From Phenylobacterium sp. J367 (GTDB lineage Bacteria > Pseudomonadota > Alphaproteobacteria > Caulobacterales > Caulobacteraceae): a stretch of DNA of 64,000 bases. Made by a program: the position numbers and the translations under genes. This document shows positions 37,015-48,557 of this stretch, piece after piece; position 1 is the stretch's first letter, and each line of letters starts with the position of its first letter. Location: the NCBI RefSeq assembly GCF_024699985.1, contig NZ_JAJONA010000001.1, forward strand, positions 2,232,001 to 2,296,000. The letters run 5' to 3'. Below the pieces are notes generated by a model. It did not search any database. It saw only the letters and a program-made list of their open reading frames with translations, and was not told where the DNA came from.

Positions 37015-39108
37015 CTAGATCGTGCCGACGGTCTTCAGCCGGGCCCGGGGGTGGATCTCGTTCTGGCTCATCACCGGGGTCTGGCCCCGGAACCGCTCGA
37101 CGATCGACCGGACGTAGGGCCGGATGGTCGGGCTGGTCAGCAGCACCGGGCTCTCGCCCGAGAGGGCGGCGCGCTCGAAGGTGTCGCGGACGCCGCGGAT
37201 GAACTCCTGCAGGCGCGACGGGGGTAGGGCGAGCTGCTTCTCCTCGCCCTGGCCCACCAGGGCGTCGGCGAAGGCGTATTCCCATTCCGGCGACAGGGTG
37301 ACGATCGGCAGGGCGCCGTCGTCCCCGCGGTAGGAGAAGCAGATCTGGCGGGCCAGCCGCGAGCGGACCTGTTCGACCAGGTTGGTGATCGAGGCGGTGT
37401 GCGGCGCGGCCTCGCCGATGCCTTCCAGGATGGCGGGCAGGTCGCGGATCGAGATGCGTTCGCGCAGCAGGGCCTGGAGGACGCGCTGGACCGAGGTGGC
37501 GGTGACCACCGAGGGGATCAGGTCGTCGGCCAGCTTCTTCTGCTCCGCCGGCAGTTCCTTGATCAGCTTCTGGACCTCCGCATAGGAGAGCAGGTCCGGC
37601 ATGTTCTCCTTGAGGATCTCGGTCAGGTGCGTGGTCAGCACCGTGGCCGGGTCGACGATGGTGTAGCCGCGGAAGGTCGCCTCCTCGCGCAGGCTCTCGT
37701 CGATCCAGGTGGCCGGCAGGCCGAAGGCCGGCTCGCGGACGTGCTCGCCGGGGAGCTCCACCTGGCCGCCGCGCGGATCCATGGACATCAGCTGGCCGAG
37801 ACGGACCTCGCCTGCGCCGGCCTCCATCTCCTTGATGCGGATGCAGTAGCCCTGAGAGGGCAGACGCATGTTGTCGAGGATCCGGACGCTGGGCATCACG
37901 AAGCCGAAGTCGGCGGCGAGCGTCCGGCGCAGCGCCTTGATCTGGTCGGTGAGCCGGCGGCCCTCCAGGTCATTGATCAGGCCCAGCAGGCCGTAGCCGA
38001 GCTCGATCTTGATCTCGTCGATGGCCAGGGTCTGGCCGATGGACTCCTCCTGCTCCTCGGCCTCGGCCGGCGCGATCTCGATGGGCGCGGGCTCGTTGGC
38101 CTTCTGGCTTCGCCGCCAGGCGAGCGCGCCGGCGCCGAGCGCGATCAGGGCGAAGGGGATCATCGGCATGCCCGGGATCAGGGCGATGACGCCCGACGAG
38201 GCGGCGACCATGCCCAGGCTGATCGGGTTCATGGCCAGCTGGGTGACGAGCGCCTTGTCGGCCGAGCCTTCGACGCCCGACTTCGACACCAGGAAGCCGG
38301 CGGCGATGGAGATGATCAGGGCGGGGATCTGGGAGACCAGGCCGTCGCCGATCGTCATGATCGTATAGCTCGAGAAGGCCTCGCCGAGCGGCACGCCATG
38401 CTGCACGACGCCGATCAGGATGCCGCCGATGATGTTGATGGCGACGATCACCAGGCCGGCGATGGCGTCGCCCTTCACGAACTTCGAGGCGCCGTCCATG
38501 GCACCGAAGAAGGTGCTTTCCTGCTCCAGTTCCTTGCGGCGCAGCTTGGCGGTGGGCTCGTCGATCAGGCCGGCCGACAGGTCCGCGTCGATGGCCATCT
38601 GCTTGCCGGGCATGGAATCCAGGGTGAAGCGTGCGGCCACTTCGGCGATCCGGCCCGAACCCTTGGTGATGACGACGAAGTTCACCAGCACCAGGATGGC
38701 GAAGACGATCACCCCGATGACGAAGTTGCCCCCCATCATCAGGTTGCCGAAGGCCTCGATGATCTGGCCCGCCCCATGCGTGCCCTCGTGGCCGTGGCCC
38801 AGGATCAGGCGCGTCGAGGCGATGTTGAGGCCCAGGCGGTAGAGCGTGGTGACCAGCAGAACCGTCGGGAAGGCGGTGAACTCCAGCGGCCGCTTGATCA
38901 GCATGGCGGTCATCAGGATCAGCACCGAGCTGGCGATCGAGATCGCCAGGAAGGCGTCCAGCATGAACGCCGGCACCGGCAGGATCAGGATGACGATGAT
39001 CGCCCCGAGGCCGAGCGCGAGCGCGACTTCGCCGCGTGCGAACCAGCCCCACATCTGGCGTGGGGTCGGACGCTGGCCGCCCAGCGTCAATCGGCCCGTA
39101 TCGGTCAC
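37015..39108 (-). CDS. flhA: Flagellar biosynthesis protein FlhA
   Basis: FlhA is the main export-gate component of the flagellar type III system. The 697-residue protein has about eight membrane helices in its first half (IIVILILPVPAFMLDAFLAI, ALIALGAGALAWRRS), the highly conserved loop FTLDSMPGKQMAIDADLSAG, and a soluble C-terminal domain that docks chaperones (VRILDNMRLPSQGYCIRIKE, VLTTHLTEILKENMPDLLSY). It is intact. The start is GTG 39108 after GGGGGTAGA. It lies 38 bp downstream of flbD, so it may be the last gene of the fliF operon. Confidence 0.98.
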   Translation of the reverse strand: MTDTGRLTLGGQRPTPRQMWGWFARGEVALALGLGAIIVILILPVPAFMLDAFLAISIASSVLILMTAMLIKRPLEFTAFPTVLLVTTLYRLGLNIASTRLILGHGHEGTHGAGQIIEAFGNLMMGGNFVIGVIVFAILVLVNFVVITKGSGRIAEVAARFTLDSMPGKQMAIDADLSAGLIDEPTAKLRRKELEQESTFFGAMDGASKFVKGDAIAGLVIVAINIIGGILIGVVQHGVPLGEAFSSYTIMTIGDGLVSQIPALIISIAAGFLVSKSGVEGSADKALVTQLAMNPISLGMVAASSGVIALIPGMPMIPFALIALGAGALAWRRSQKANEPAPIEIAPAEAEEQEESIGQTLAIDEIKIELGYGLLGLINDLEGRRLTDQIKALRRTLAADFGFVMPSVRILDNMRLPSQGYCIRIKEMEAGAGEVRLGQLMSMDPRGGQVELPGEHVREPAFGLPATWIDESLREEATFRGYTIVDPATVLTTHLTEILKENMPDLLSYAEVQKLIKELPAEQKKLADDLIPSVVTATSVQRVLQALLRERISIRDLPAILEGIGEAAPHTASITNLVEQVRSRLARQICFSYRGDDGALPIVTLSPEWEYAFADALVGQGEEKQLALPPSRLQEFIRGVRDTFERAALSGESPVLLTSPTIRPYVRSIVERFRGQTPVMSQNEIHPRARLKTVGTI

Positions 39109-39146
39109 TCTACCCCCAACCCAAAATCAGCCCTGACAAGCGCCCG

Positions 39147-40514
<1,368 letters not shown>

Positions 40515-40547
40515 GATTGTCTCCCTTCTCGAGGACGCGCGAAGCCG

Positions 40548-40883
40548 TCAGGCCGCGGCGTCGCCGTCCTTGATGATTTCGGTCATGGTCACGCCCAGGC
40601 GCTCGTCGACGATGACGACCTCGCCCCGTGCGACCAGGCGGTTGTTCACGTAGATGTCGATGGCCTCGCCGACCTTGCGGTCGAGCTCGAGCACCGAGCC
40701 CTGGGCCAGCTCGAGGAGCTGAGCCACGGAAAGGCTGGCGCGCCCGAGCACGGCCGAGATGTTCACCGGCACGTCGAAGACGGGCGCGAGGTCGGTGGCG
40801 GTCTTCTCCTCGCCGCCGATGGTCTCGGGCAGCGGGCCCTCGCCCGGGGCGAATTCGTCGAGCTTGAGATCGTTCTCGGACAT
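40548..40883 (-). CDS. fliN: Flagellar motor switch protein FliN
   Basis: FliN forms the lower C-ring of the flagellar motor with FliG and FliM. The 111-residue protein has an acidic N-terminal 35 residues and the SpoA/FliN domain: VPVNISAVLGRASLSVAQLL, GSVLELDRKVGEAIDIYVNN and RLVARGEVVIVDERLGVTMT. It is intact. Its start lies 4 bp after the fliH stop, in the Caulobacter-type order fliF-fliG-fliH-fliN-flbD. Confidence 0.97.
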   Translation of the reverse strand: MSENDLKLDEFAPGEGPLPETIGGEEKTATDLAPVFDVPVNISAVLGRASLSVAQLLELAQGSVLELDRKVGEAIDIYVNNRLVARGEVVIVDERLGVTMTEIIKDGDAAA

Positions 40884-40887
40884 GGGC

Positions 40888-41528
40888 TCAGGCTCCGGGG
40901 ATCATGGGTTCGGCGTGGAGGCCCTCGGCGGCGAGCGCCGACTGCAGGGCCTCGGTCACGCGCTGGGCGGCGGCGTGCGGGTCGAAGGCCGCGGAGCCGT
41001 CGCCGAAATCGAGGGTGAAGGCGTAGGGCGGAATGGAGGTGTCGGTCCTGACCGTCAGGGGCGCCTTCGAAACCGATCGCCGCGACCGTGTTGCCGAGCT
41101 TGTCCTGCATGTATTCGCCGACCGACGGATCGACCGAGACCACGAGGCGCGGCGCGGATTCGATCTCGCGGGCCAGGGCCTCGATCGCCGCCTGGATGGG
41201 GCCTTCGGGCAGGTTCGTGAGCGCGGGCGCCGGCGATCGCTCGGCCGCAGGCCAGGGCCAGCCCGGCGGAGCCGACCCGGTGCTGGTGGGCGACTTCCGC
41301 CAGCGCCGGCAGGGCGTTGCGGCAGGCGGCGGCCACCTCGGCCATGGCGCGCGCCTGGGCGGCGTTGACGCTCTGCAGGCCGGCGCGCTCGCCCTGGGCA
41401 TAGGCCTCGGCGCGGACCGCCTCGACCTCTTCCGGGGTGAAGCTGGTCTTCGGGCGCGGGGCCTGGAAGGCCACGCCGCCGCCGGCGTCGAACTCGGTGT
41501 CGAAGCTGAAGCGCTGGAGGTCCGACAT
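40888..41528 (-). CDS. fliH: Flagellar assembly protein FliH/FlbE (frameshifted twice)
   Basis: FliH (called FlbE in Caulobacter) holds FliI and links it to the C-ring. The repaired 212-residue protein has a charged N-terminus ([29 protein letters not shown]), a helical middle and a globular end ([38 protein letters not shown]). Two extra G bases, in the runs at 41225-41227 and 41058-41061, break it; removing both restores [11 protein letters not shown] and [11 protein letters not shown] and leads to a TGA at 40888. The ATG overlaps the fliG stop by one base. Confidence 0.88.
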
Positions 41529-42551
41529 CAGTACACCAGCTCGTCTTCGCCGCCGGAGGCCGCGAGCATGATCTCGCCCTTGGCGGCGAGGTCCTTGGCC
41601 ACGGTGACCATGGCCATCTGGGCCTGGTCGACGTCGCGCAGGCGGACCGGGCCCATGGTCTCCATGTCCTCGCGCATGATCTTCGCGGCGCGCTCGGACA
41701 TGTTCGAGAAGAACATCTCGCGCAGGCTGTCCGAGGCGCCCTTCATGGCGAGGCCGAGCTGATCCTTGTCCACCGAGCGCAGCAGGGTCTGGACGCCGCC
41801 CGGGTCGAGCTTGGAGAGGTCCTCGAAGACGAACATCAGGGCGCGGATGCGCTCGGCGGCCTCGCGGTTGCGCTCCTCGAGCGCGGTGATGAACCGGGCC
41901 TCGGTCTGGCGGTCGAAGGCGTTGAAGATGTCGGCCATCATCTCGTGGCTGTCGCGCTTCGAGGTGCGCGCCAGGTTCGACATGAACTCCGTGCGCAGCG
42001 TCTGTTCGATCTTGTCGAGGATCTCGCGCTGCACCGGCTCCATGCGCAGCATGCGGGTGACGCATTCGAGCGCGAAGTCCTCGGGCAGGGCGGCCAGCAC
42101 GCGGGCGGCGTGGTCCGACTTGATCTTGGACAACACGACCGCGACGGTCTGCGGGTATTCGTTCTTCAGGTAGCTGGCCAGAACGCTCTCGTTCACGTTG
42201 CCGAGCTTGTCCCACATGGTCCGGCCGGCCGGACCGCGGATCTCCTCCATGAGGGCGTCGACCTTCTCGCCCGGCATGATCGAGGCGAGCAGCTTCTGGG
42301 TCTGCTCGAAGGAGCCCATCAGGGGCGCCGGCCCCGGCGACGCCGGAGACGAACTCGACCAGCAGGTCCTCGACGGCCTGGGAGGCGACATTGCCCAGGC
42401 TGGCCATGGCCTGGGAGATTTCCTTGATCTCGTCCTCGTCGAGCTGCTTCCAGACGCTGGCGTGCTCCTCGCCCAGCGCCAGCAGGATCACCGCGGCCTT
42501 CTCGGGCCCGGTCAGCTTCGACGCGCTCTCGACGGACTTCCCCTTGGCCAT
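41528..42551 (-). CDS. fliG: Flagellar motor switch protein FliG (frameshifted)
   Basis: FliG is the torque-generating rotor protein of the C-ring. The repaired 340-residue protein begins with [20 protein letters not shown], has the middle EHPQ-like region ([20 protein letters not shown]) and a C-terminal domain with the charged torque helix ([40 protein letters not shown]). One extra G in the run at 42322-42325 breaks the frame near residue 78; removing it restores [19 protein letters not shown] 42551 overlaps the fliF TGA. Confidence 0.95.
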
Positions 42552-44179
42552 CACGCGGACTCGTGCAGCCAGCTACGGAGGATCGAGACGGACTCCTCGG
42601 GATGCTTCTCCACGAATTCGGAGACCCGCTTGATGGAGCTCGCCTTCACCTGACCTTCGATGCGGGCGATGTCGATCTTCTGGTCGAGTTCGGCGGCAGG
42701 GCCGGGGAGCAGGTTGTATTGGCTGTCTCCCCCGATCTGCATGGGCTGGCCGTCGGCGGTGGTGGCGAGTTGGGTCACCTGCGGGCCAGCCAGGGCAAGT
42801 GATCCGCCACCACCGCCCACCGCGCCGCGCAGCAGCGGCCGGACGATGAAGAACATCATCAGGAGCGCGACGATGGCCAGCACCGCCAGCTCGACGCCGC
42901 GCATGATGTCGTTCTTGTCGAAGCCCATCAGCGGATTGGCCGACTCGACGCCCGACGGATTGTCCTCGGTGGGGAAGCGGACATTGATCACGCTGACTTG
43001 GTCGCCGCGCTCCTGGTTGAAGCCGACGGCGGTCGGACCAGCTGTTCGATGCGCTGCATCTCCTCGGCGGAGCGCGGGGTGTAGGCGCCGGGCTGGCCGT
43101 TGGCCCCCGGAGCGGTGACGCCGTCGACGGCGACGGCGACGGAGAGGCGCTTCACCTGGCCCGGCTCCTGCACCTCGGTGCGGACGGTCTTGGAGATCTC
43201 GTAGTTGGTGGTCGATTCCTGGCGGCCGCTGGCCGAGGAGTTGGTCCCCGCGCCATTGCCGGCGGCGCCGGGGATGTTGGCGGCGGCGGAAACCTCGCCG
43301 TTGGTCTCCGGCTCGTTCTCGCGGGCGTTCTCGTCCGTGGTGGATTCGAGCGGATCACCTGGCCGTCGGGGTCGTAGGTCTCCTGCTGGACGGTGACCCG
43401 CGCCAGCTCCAGGTCGGCGGTGATGTTCACCCGCGCCTTGCCGACCCCGACCACGCCCTCGACGAGCTGCTTCACCTGCTTGGCGATGCGCGCCTCGACC
43501 TCGGTCTTGCGGCCGTCGGCCTCGGCCGCCATGCCGGTCTCGCCGCCGGACAGCGTCTTGGCATGCTGGTCGACGACGGTGACGCGGTCGGGCTTCAGGT
43601 TCGGCACCGCGCCGGCCACCAGGTTCTGGATGGCGCGCACCTGCTCGGCGTTGGGCGCGCGCCCGCCGACCGAGATGTTCACGCTGGCCGACGGCTGCTC
43701 GGCCTCGTCTTCGAAGAGCTGGCGCTTCGGCAGCACGAGATGGACCCGCGCCGAGGAGATGCCGTCGAGGCCGCGGATCGTGCGGGCCAGTTCGCCCTCC
43801 AGGGCGCGCTGGCGGTTGAGCTGCTGGACGAAGTCGGTCTGGCCGAGCGCATTGGCCTCGTCGAAGATCTCGTAGCCGACGGACCCGGCCGTCGGTAGTC
43901 CCTGGACGACAGCATCAGGCGGGTGGCGGCCACCTCGTCGCGGGGCACGAGGATGGTCGAGCCGTCGCCCTTGACCTCGTACTTCACCCCGGCCTGCTCG
44001 AGGGCGGCGGTGATCGAGCCGGCTTCCTTGAGGTCGAGGTTGGAATAGAGCAGCGCCTTGGGCTCGCCGAGGTTCATGGTCAAGGCGACGAGCACCGCGG
44101 CCACGCCGGCCCCGATGCCGAGGATCGCGGCAAGCCTGCCGATCCCAAACCGTTGAAGCGCCGCCATAAACTGGTTCAA
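42551..44179 (-). CDS. fliF: Flagellar MS-ring protein FliF (frameshifted three times)
   Basis: FliF builds the MS-ring in the inner membrane. The repaired protein of about 543 residues has an N-terminal membrane helix ([20 protein letters not shown]), ring-building domains ([58 protein letters not shown]), and a second helix ([15 protein letters not shown]) before the FliG-binding tail ([14 protein letters not shown]). Three missing bases break it, near 43904, 43347 and 43035. The likely start is TTG 44179, nine bases after GGGGGAAGGG; GTG 44203 is possible. It heads the flagellar operon. Confidence 0.93.
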
Positions 44180-44260
44180 GCGGGCTTTCCCTTCCCCCGA
44201 CACAACTTGGGCGCGCGCAAATCACTCGCCCGGCCGCTAGGCAAGAATTACCGGGGCCTT

Positions 44261-44277
44261 GGTAAACGGGGTTTTAA
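44261..44277 (-). promoter_or_regulatory. Candidate CtrA box upstream of fliF
   Basis: On the minus strand the sequence reads TTAA, seven bases, then TTTACC, one mismatch from the CtrA consensus TTAA-N7-TTAACC. It lies about 80-100 bp upstream of fliF. In Caulobacter the fliF operon is an early flagellar operon activated by CtrA and later repressed by FlbD; both regulators are encoded in this window. Confidence 0.6.
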
Positions 44278-44347
44278 TTTCCGGCAGAGCAGGGGGCGGA
44301 ACTTCCGTCTGCGGCCTGTTTCGCAAGCTAATGATTTCAAAGAAAAA

Positions 44348-44374
44348 CGCCCGCCCGGGAAACCTGGGCGGGCG
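44348..44374 (-). terminator. Rho-independent terminator of the beta-lactamase-fold gene
   Basis: A 12-bp GC-rich stem starting CGCCCGCCC and closing GGGCGGGCG (one G-T pair) has loop AAA and is followed on the minus strand by TTTTTCTTT. It separates the gene ending at 44401 from the fliF promoter. Confidence 0.85.
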
Positions 44375-44400
44375 CTGTGGAAAAGGTGCGTCAGTCGGTC

Positions 44401-46592
44401 TCAGCCGCTCCAGGGACTGAGCGCGCCCCAGAGGCCAAGCACGATCGAGAATACGCCGTAGACGAGTACCGTCAGAGTGAAGAACACCTTCCGGAGCGGG
44501 GTCCAGGTCCACGCGCCGGCCGCCGCGCCAGATCGCGGGCACGGCGAGCACGGTGGCGACGGTGAGCGCGGCGGCGACCAGGGCGCAGGCCGAGCCGGTG
44601 ATCATCAGCCAGCCCGGCCAGCGATAGACGATCTGCGAGATGTCGCCGGTCTTCGACGCCCAGAGGCCGAACATGAGCATGGCGATCAGCCACAGGCCGG
44701 CCTGGATGTTCTGGACGAGCGCCGCGCGGCTCTGGATGGCGTTTTCCCGGAACTCCCGGCGGTTGCGCAGGAAGATGCCGGCGAGGGTGGCGATGGCCGC
44801 CGCCCCGGCGAGCAGGGCCAGGACGGCCAACACCTGGGGCTGGCGCCAGAAGGCCGCGCGCTCCATGCGCACGCCGCCGAAGCTGGGGATGTAGCTCACC
44901 GCCTGGCCGTCGCGCATCCGGAAGGCGAGCCGCTGGTCGCCGTCGGTGGCGATGAAGCGGCCCTCGGAGACCGGGCCCTCTGGGACCCAGGTGCGAACGC
45001 CGCCGTCGGTGGAGGTGGTCAGCCGCCCGTCGGAGGTGACGCCGACCTCGGTCCCGCCGATCAGGCCGCCCACGAAGCCCTCGAGCCCGCCGTAGGCCCG
45101 GCGCGAGGTGAGGTAGTAGCCCTTGAAGAGGCCGGCCTCGCGCGCCAGGGCCGGTGAGCCGGGGGCGGGGGAAGGTGTGCGGGGCGGCGTAGAACGCGCG
45201 CACCAGCCGGTCGGGGAAGCGGCCGGCAAGGCTCGTGCCCGTCTCGGTGTTGGTGGAGATGAAGATCCCGAGGTTCAGCGCCGGGATGGTGACCATGTTG
45301 GAGTGGAAGAAGAGCGTGTCGCCGCCGTGGCCATAGCCTTTATAGCCGCCCGGCAGGTCGTAGATCATGAAGCCGTGGGCCCAGCCGTTGATGCCCGGCG
45401 GGGTCGGGCGCAGCGGCTGGCGGAACGCCTTGGCGGCGCGAGGGCCGTAGATCGCCACGCCGTTCAGCTGGCCGTCGCCCAGCAGGGCGATCATGTAGCG
45501 CGCCATGTCGCCGGCGGTGGACGAGGCGGAGCCCGCCGGGGCGATGTGGCCGACATATTCGAACGCCTTGCGGTCGTAGCCGCCGGCCGACCAGCGATAG
45601 CCGTCGGAGACGTCGGCGGCGAGCGCCGCGGGCATCGGCGCGGGCAGGCCGCGCTTGGCGGGCATCGGCTCGCGGAAGGTGGTGCGGCCCATGCCGAGCG
45701 GGCGGAAGATCTCGTCCTCGACGAGGGTCTCGAACGGCTTGCCGGTCACATAGGAGACCGCCTGGCCCGCCAGGCCCGCGCCGTAGTTCGAGTAGTTGGA
45801 GACCACGCCGGGCGCCGCGACCCGCCGGGGCCGTTCCTGGCGGAGGTAGAGGTCGAGCGGACGCACCCGGTCGGGGTTGTTCTCGAACAGATGGCCGAGT
45901 GCGCGATCCTCGAAGCCCGGGGAGTGGTCCATCAGGTTCTGGACCTGGACGTCGCGCTGGTAGCCCTGGTCGCGGATCCGGACCTTCTCCGGCAGGTAGA
46001 GGTTCACCGGCGCGTCAAGGCGGATGCGGCCGGCCTCTACCTCCTTCATCAGGGCGATCCAGGTGAAGGTCTTGGAGATCGAGCCGACGCGGAACAGGGT
46101 GCGGTCCGGGTCCACGGGCCGCCGCGGATCGAGGTCGGCGAACCCATAGCCCTTCTTCAGCACCACCTGGCCGTTCTGGACGACGCTGACGGTCACGCCG
46201 GCGATGTGCTCGCGGGCCATGGCGTCCCGGACCACGCCGTCGACGAAGGCCTCGAGCTCGGCGGCCGGCAGGGCCTGGCCCGCCGAGAATCGGGCGCCGG
46301 TGCGGTTGGTGGGCTGGCCGGCCAGGGTGGGCACGGCGCCGGCGACGGCGGGGCCGGCGGGCTGGGCTTCCGTCGCCTGGGCGGCGGCCGGCGTCGCCGG
46401 GCGGCTGGCGGCCTTGGTCGCGGGGCGCGGGCGCGGCGGCCGGATGGTGGTGTAGGGCACCGGCGCGGACGGCAGGCCGGGGGCGGCTGCGGGCGCGGGC
46501 GGGGGCGTGGCGGCCTCGTCCTGCGCGGTCGACGATGTTGCCAGGAGCATCGCCAGCGCGGCGACGGCGACTTGGACGAGGGACCGCTTCAA
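44401..46592 (-). CDS. Serine beta-lactamase-fold hydrolase with C-terminal membrane helices (frameshifted twice)
   Basis: A protein of about 729 residues. A signal peptide (LVQVAVAALAMLLATSSTAQ) and an 80-residue proline/alanine linker precede a class C beta-lactamase/PBP4*-like domain: catalytic SxxK in RVGSISKTFTW, YxN in SNYSNYGAG, and HGGD. A beta-rich region follows, then three membrane segments (VLAVLALLAGAAAIATLAG, WLIAMLMFGLWA, VAAALTVATVLAVP). Two extra bases, in the G run at 45167-45171 and near 44522, break the frame; removing them gives PHTFPAPGSPALARE and GAWTWTPLRKVFFTLT. TTG start. Substrate unknown: peptidase or esterase is as likely as lactamase. Confidence 0.85.
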
Positions 46593-46658
46593 CGTCAGAT
46601 CCGCCTCAGGCTCGACTTGTGGGACTAGCGCCTTGGTGTAGGGCCCAAAGTGAGTCCC

Positions 46659-47476
46659 TCAAAGCCGGCTCAATGCGTCAGTTTCGTCCGGTCGAGACGG
46701 GCGTCGAGGCCGGCGTGGCGGCCGGGTGAAGGCGTAGAGCGGCAGCATCGGGCGGAGCGCCGGGCCGACGTAGATCTGAGGTTCCGAGGGCGGCTTCATC
46801 CCCTCCTTCGCCTCCCGCGCGGCGACGCAGCCCTGCACCGTCCGGCCAAGGTGGGCGAAGTCGGTGGCCTGGGGCGCGGACTGCAGGAAGCAGTCGTCGA
46901 AGTAAGGATATTTGTCGGACTCGCCGCAGCCGAACGAGCTGCGGTCGGGCCGGGCGGCGGTGAGCACCATGCGGTTGGGACCGGCCAGGGCCGGCACGAA
47001 GACGCCCGAGAAGCAGGCGGAGATCACCACCACCGTGGGCCGCTGGCCGCAGGTGCGGTCGACCATCTGGCCCAGCACGCCCGGCGCGAGGACCGCGGTG
47101 TCCACCAGCACGCCCTGGGGCGCGCCATGCAGGTGACGTAGATCAGGCAGCCGCCCGCGGCCTTCTGGGTCAGGTCGCTCATGACGTCATAGATGCCGCG
47201 CAACTCGGCCTTGGCCGGCTGGGTGTCCCTGTAGCGCTCGGGCCGGACCGAGAACTGGCGCAGATTCGCCGGCTGGAAGCCCATGGCGCCCAGCGCCCGG
47301 GCGACATCGCGGCGGGCGTTGTCGAAGGCCTCGGTCGGGCCGCCGCTGTGGGCGTGCCAGTCGCCGGCGACGACGACCGCCGCCCAGTCGGAGAACGGGC
47401 CCGCCGCGGCCGGTTGCGCCGTGGCGGCCCAGAGGGCCCCCAGGAGCGCGACCGACCGGGCGAGCCAGCGGGTCAT
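46659..47476 (-). CDS. Exported C13-family (legumain/caspase-like) cysteine peptidase (frameshifted)
   Basis: A 272-residue protein with a signal peptide (WLARSVALLGALWAATAQPA) and a C13 peptidase domain. The core has VVVAGDWHAHSGGPTEAFDN, LIYVTSHGAPQGVLVDT (catalytic His-Gly) and TVVVISACFSGVF (catalytic Cys), followed by MVLTAARPDRSSFGCGE. One missing base near 47130 breaks the frame exactly at the His-Gly motif; adding it turns TCMARPRA into TSHGAPQG. The ATG overlaps the thioesterase stop (ATGA). These bacterial proteins are mostly uncharacterised; cleavage after Asn or Asp is the family habit. Confidence 0.87.
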
Positions 47477-47938
47477 TTCTTGTAGGTGGCGAACGGCGTC
47501 GGGATGGCCGTCCCCGTGGCTTTCGCAAGCAGCCGACCCTCGGGGTCGTAGAGCTCGCCCTCGGTGAAGGCGACCTGGCGGCCCCACTTCACCACCTTGC
47601 CGATCCCTTTGATCTTCCCGGGCTGGCCCGGCCGGAAGAAGCTGGTCTTCATCTCCAGGGTGGGGGGCGACCGCCGTCATGCCCGACGCCACCATGCAGG
47701 CGACGCTCATGGCCTCGTCCAGCATGGCGCAGAGATAGCCGCCCTGGATCTGCTTCATGGGATTGAGCAGGAGCTCGGCCTTGGCGTCGAACTCCACCTC
47801 GACCGACTTCTCCGCCTGGCTCACGGCGACCATCCGGAAGCCGAGCGTCTGGGAGCCGGTGGGCTGGTTCCTGGTCCGGAGGAAACGCTGGAGGATGGCG
47901 TCGTCGGTCAGCGGCTCGGCGGCCGGGGCTTCGCTCAT
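47473..47938 (-). CDS. PaaI-type hotdog thioesterase (frameshifted)
   Basis: A 154-residue single-hotdog acyl-CoA thioesterase. Visible parts are LGFRMVAVSQAEKSVEVEFD, NPMKQIQGGYLCAMLDEAMS (the catalytic turn with the acidic residue of the central helix) and GKVVKWGRQVAFTEGELYD. One extra G in the run at 47662-47667 breaks the middle; removing it gives AVAPTLEMKTSFFRPGQPG. The start is ATG 47938 or, with a better ribosome site (GGAAGAA) and a 4-bp overlap with sspB, GTG 47950. It is coupled to sspB upstream and the C13 peptidase downstream. Acyl substrate unknown. Confidence 0.88.
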
Positions 47939-47946
47939 CCTGGACG

Positions 47947-48438
47947 TCACTTCTTCCGGAACTGGTCGAGGGAGACGATCTTCGCCTCGCCGTCGGGACC
48001 CTTGGGCGCCTCCGCCTCGGGGACGGGCGGCGTCGGCGTCGGCTTCGCGTCGGCCGGGCCGGCCGGCGGCGGCTCGAACTGCAGCAGGAACTGCACCGAC
48101 GGATCGTAGAACCGGGTCACCGCCGCATAGGGGATCGAGAGCCGCTTGGGCTGGCCGCCGAACTGCAGGGTCACCGAGAAGAACGTCTCGCCGGGCGCCA
48201 GGTCCCAGTACTGGTGCTGCAGGACGATGGTCATCTCGTCCGGGTACTTGCCGAGCAGGTCGGGCGGACCCGAGACGCCGGCCGCGTCGGTCTTGAAGGT
48301 GATGTAGAAGTGGTGCGCGCCCGGCAGCCCCTCGGGCGCCGCGGCCCGGCGGAGCGCGGCCTTCACGACTCCACGCAGCGCGTCCTGGGCGAGCGCCTCG
48401 TAGTGCATGAGGTCCTGGGCCGGCGGGTCCTGGGCCAT
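47947..48438 (-). CDS. sspB: ClpXP adaptor SspB (alphaproteobacterial type)
   Basis: SspB binds the ssrA tag and delivers tagged proteins to the ClpXP protease. The 163-residue protein has the alpha-type N-terminus (DLMHYEALAQDALRGVVKAA), the tag-binding beta domain (GAHHFYITFKTDAAGVSGP, YPDEMTIVLQHQYWDL, FSVTLQFGGQPKRLSIPYAA), a long proline-rich linker, and a short C-terminal ClpX-docking tail (IVSLDQFRKK). It lies about 230 bp downstream of the tmRNA gene on the same strand, so tag and adaptor sit together. Confidence 0.95.
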   Translation of the reverse strand: MAQDPPAQDLMHYEALAQDALRGVVKAALRRAAAPEGLPGAHHFYITFKTDAAGVSGPPDLLGKYPDEMTIVLQHQYWDLAPGETFFSVTLQFGGQPKRLSIPYAAVTRFYDPSVQFLLQFEPPPAGPADAKPTPTPPVPEAEAPKGPDGEAKIVSLDQFRKK

Positions 48439-48557
48439 GGGGGGCTCCGAAATCTTACGCAGTTGCGAAGGGTAGCGTGTGGCCCGTAACGCGCAAGCCG
48501 CGCAAGAGGCCCGGATGTGGAGAAGGCGGCGCTTTCCACGCCGCCTTCCCGAATTTG

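Noticed and set aside
45123..46628. A 501-codon plus-strand frame opposite the beta-lactamase-fold gene
   Set aside because: The minus strand carries the SxxK, YxN and HGG motifs and a signal peptide; the plus frame has nothing recognisable.
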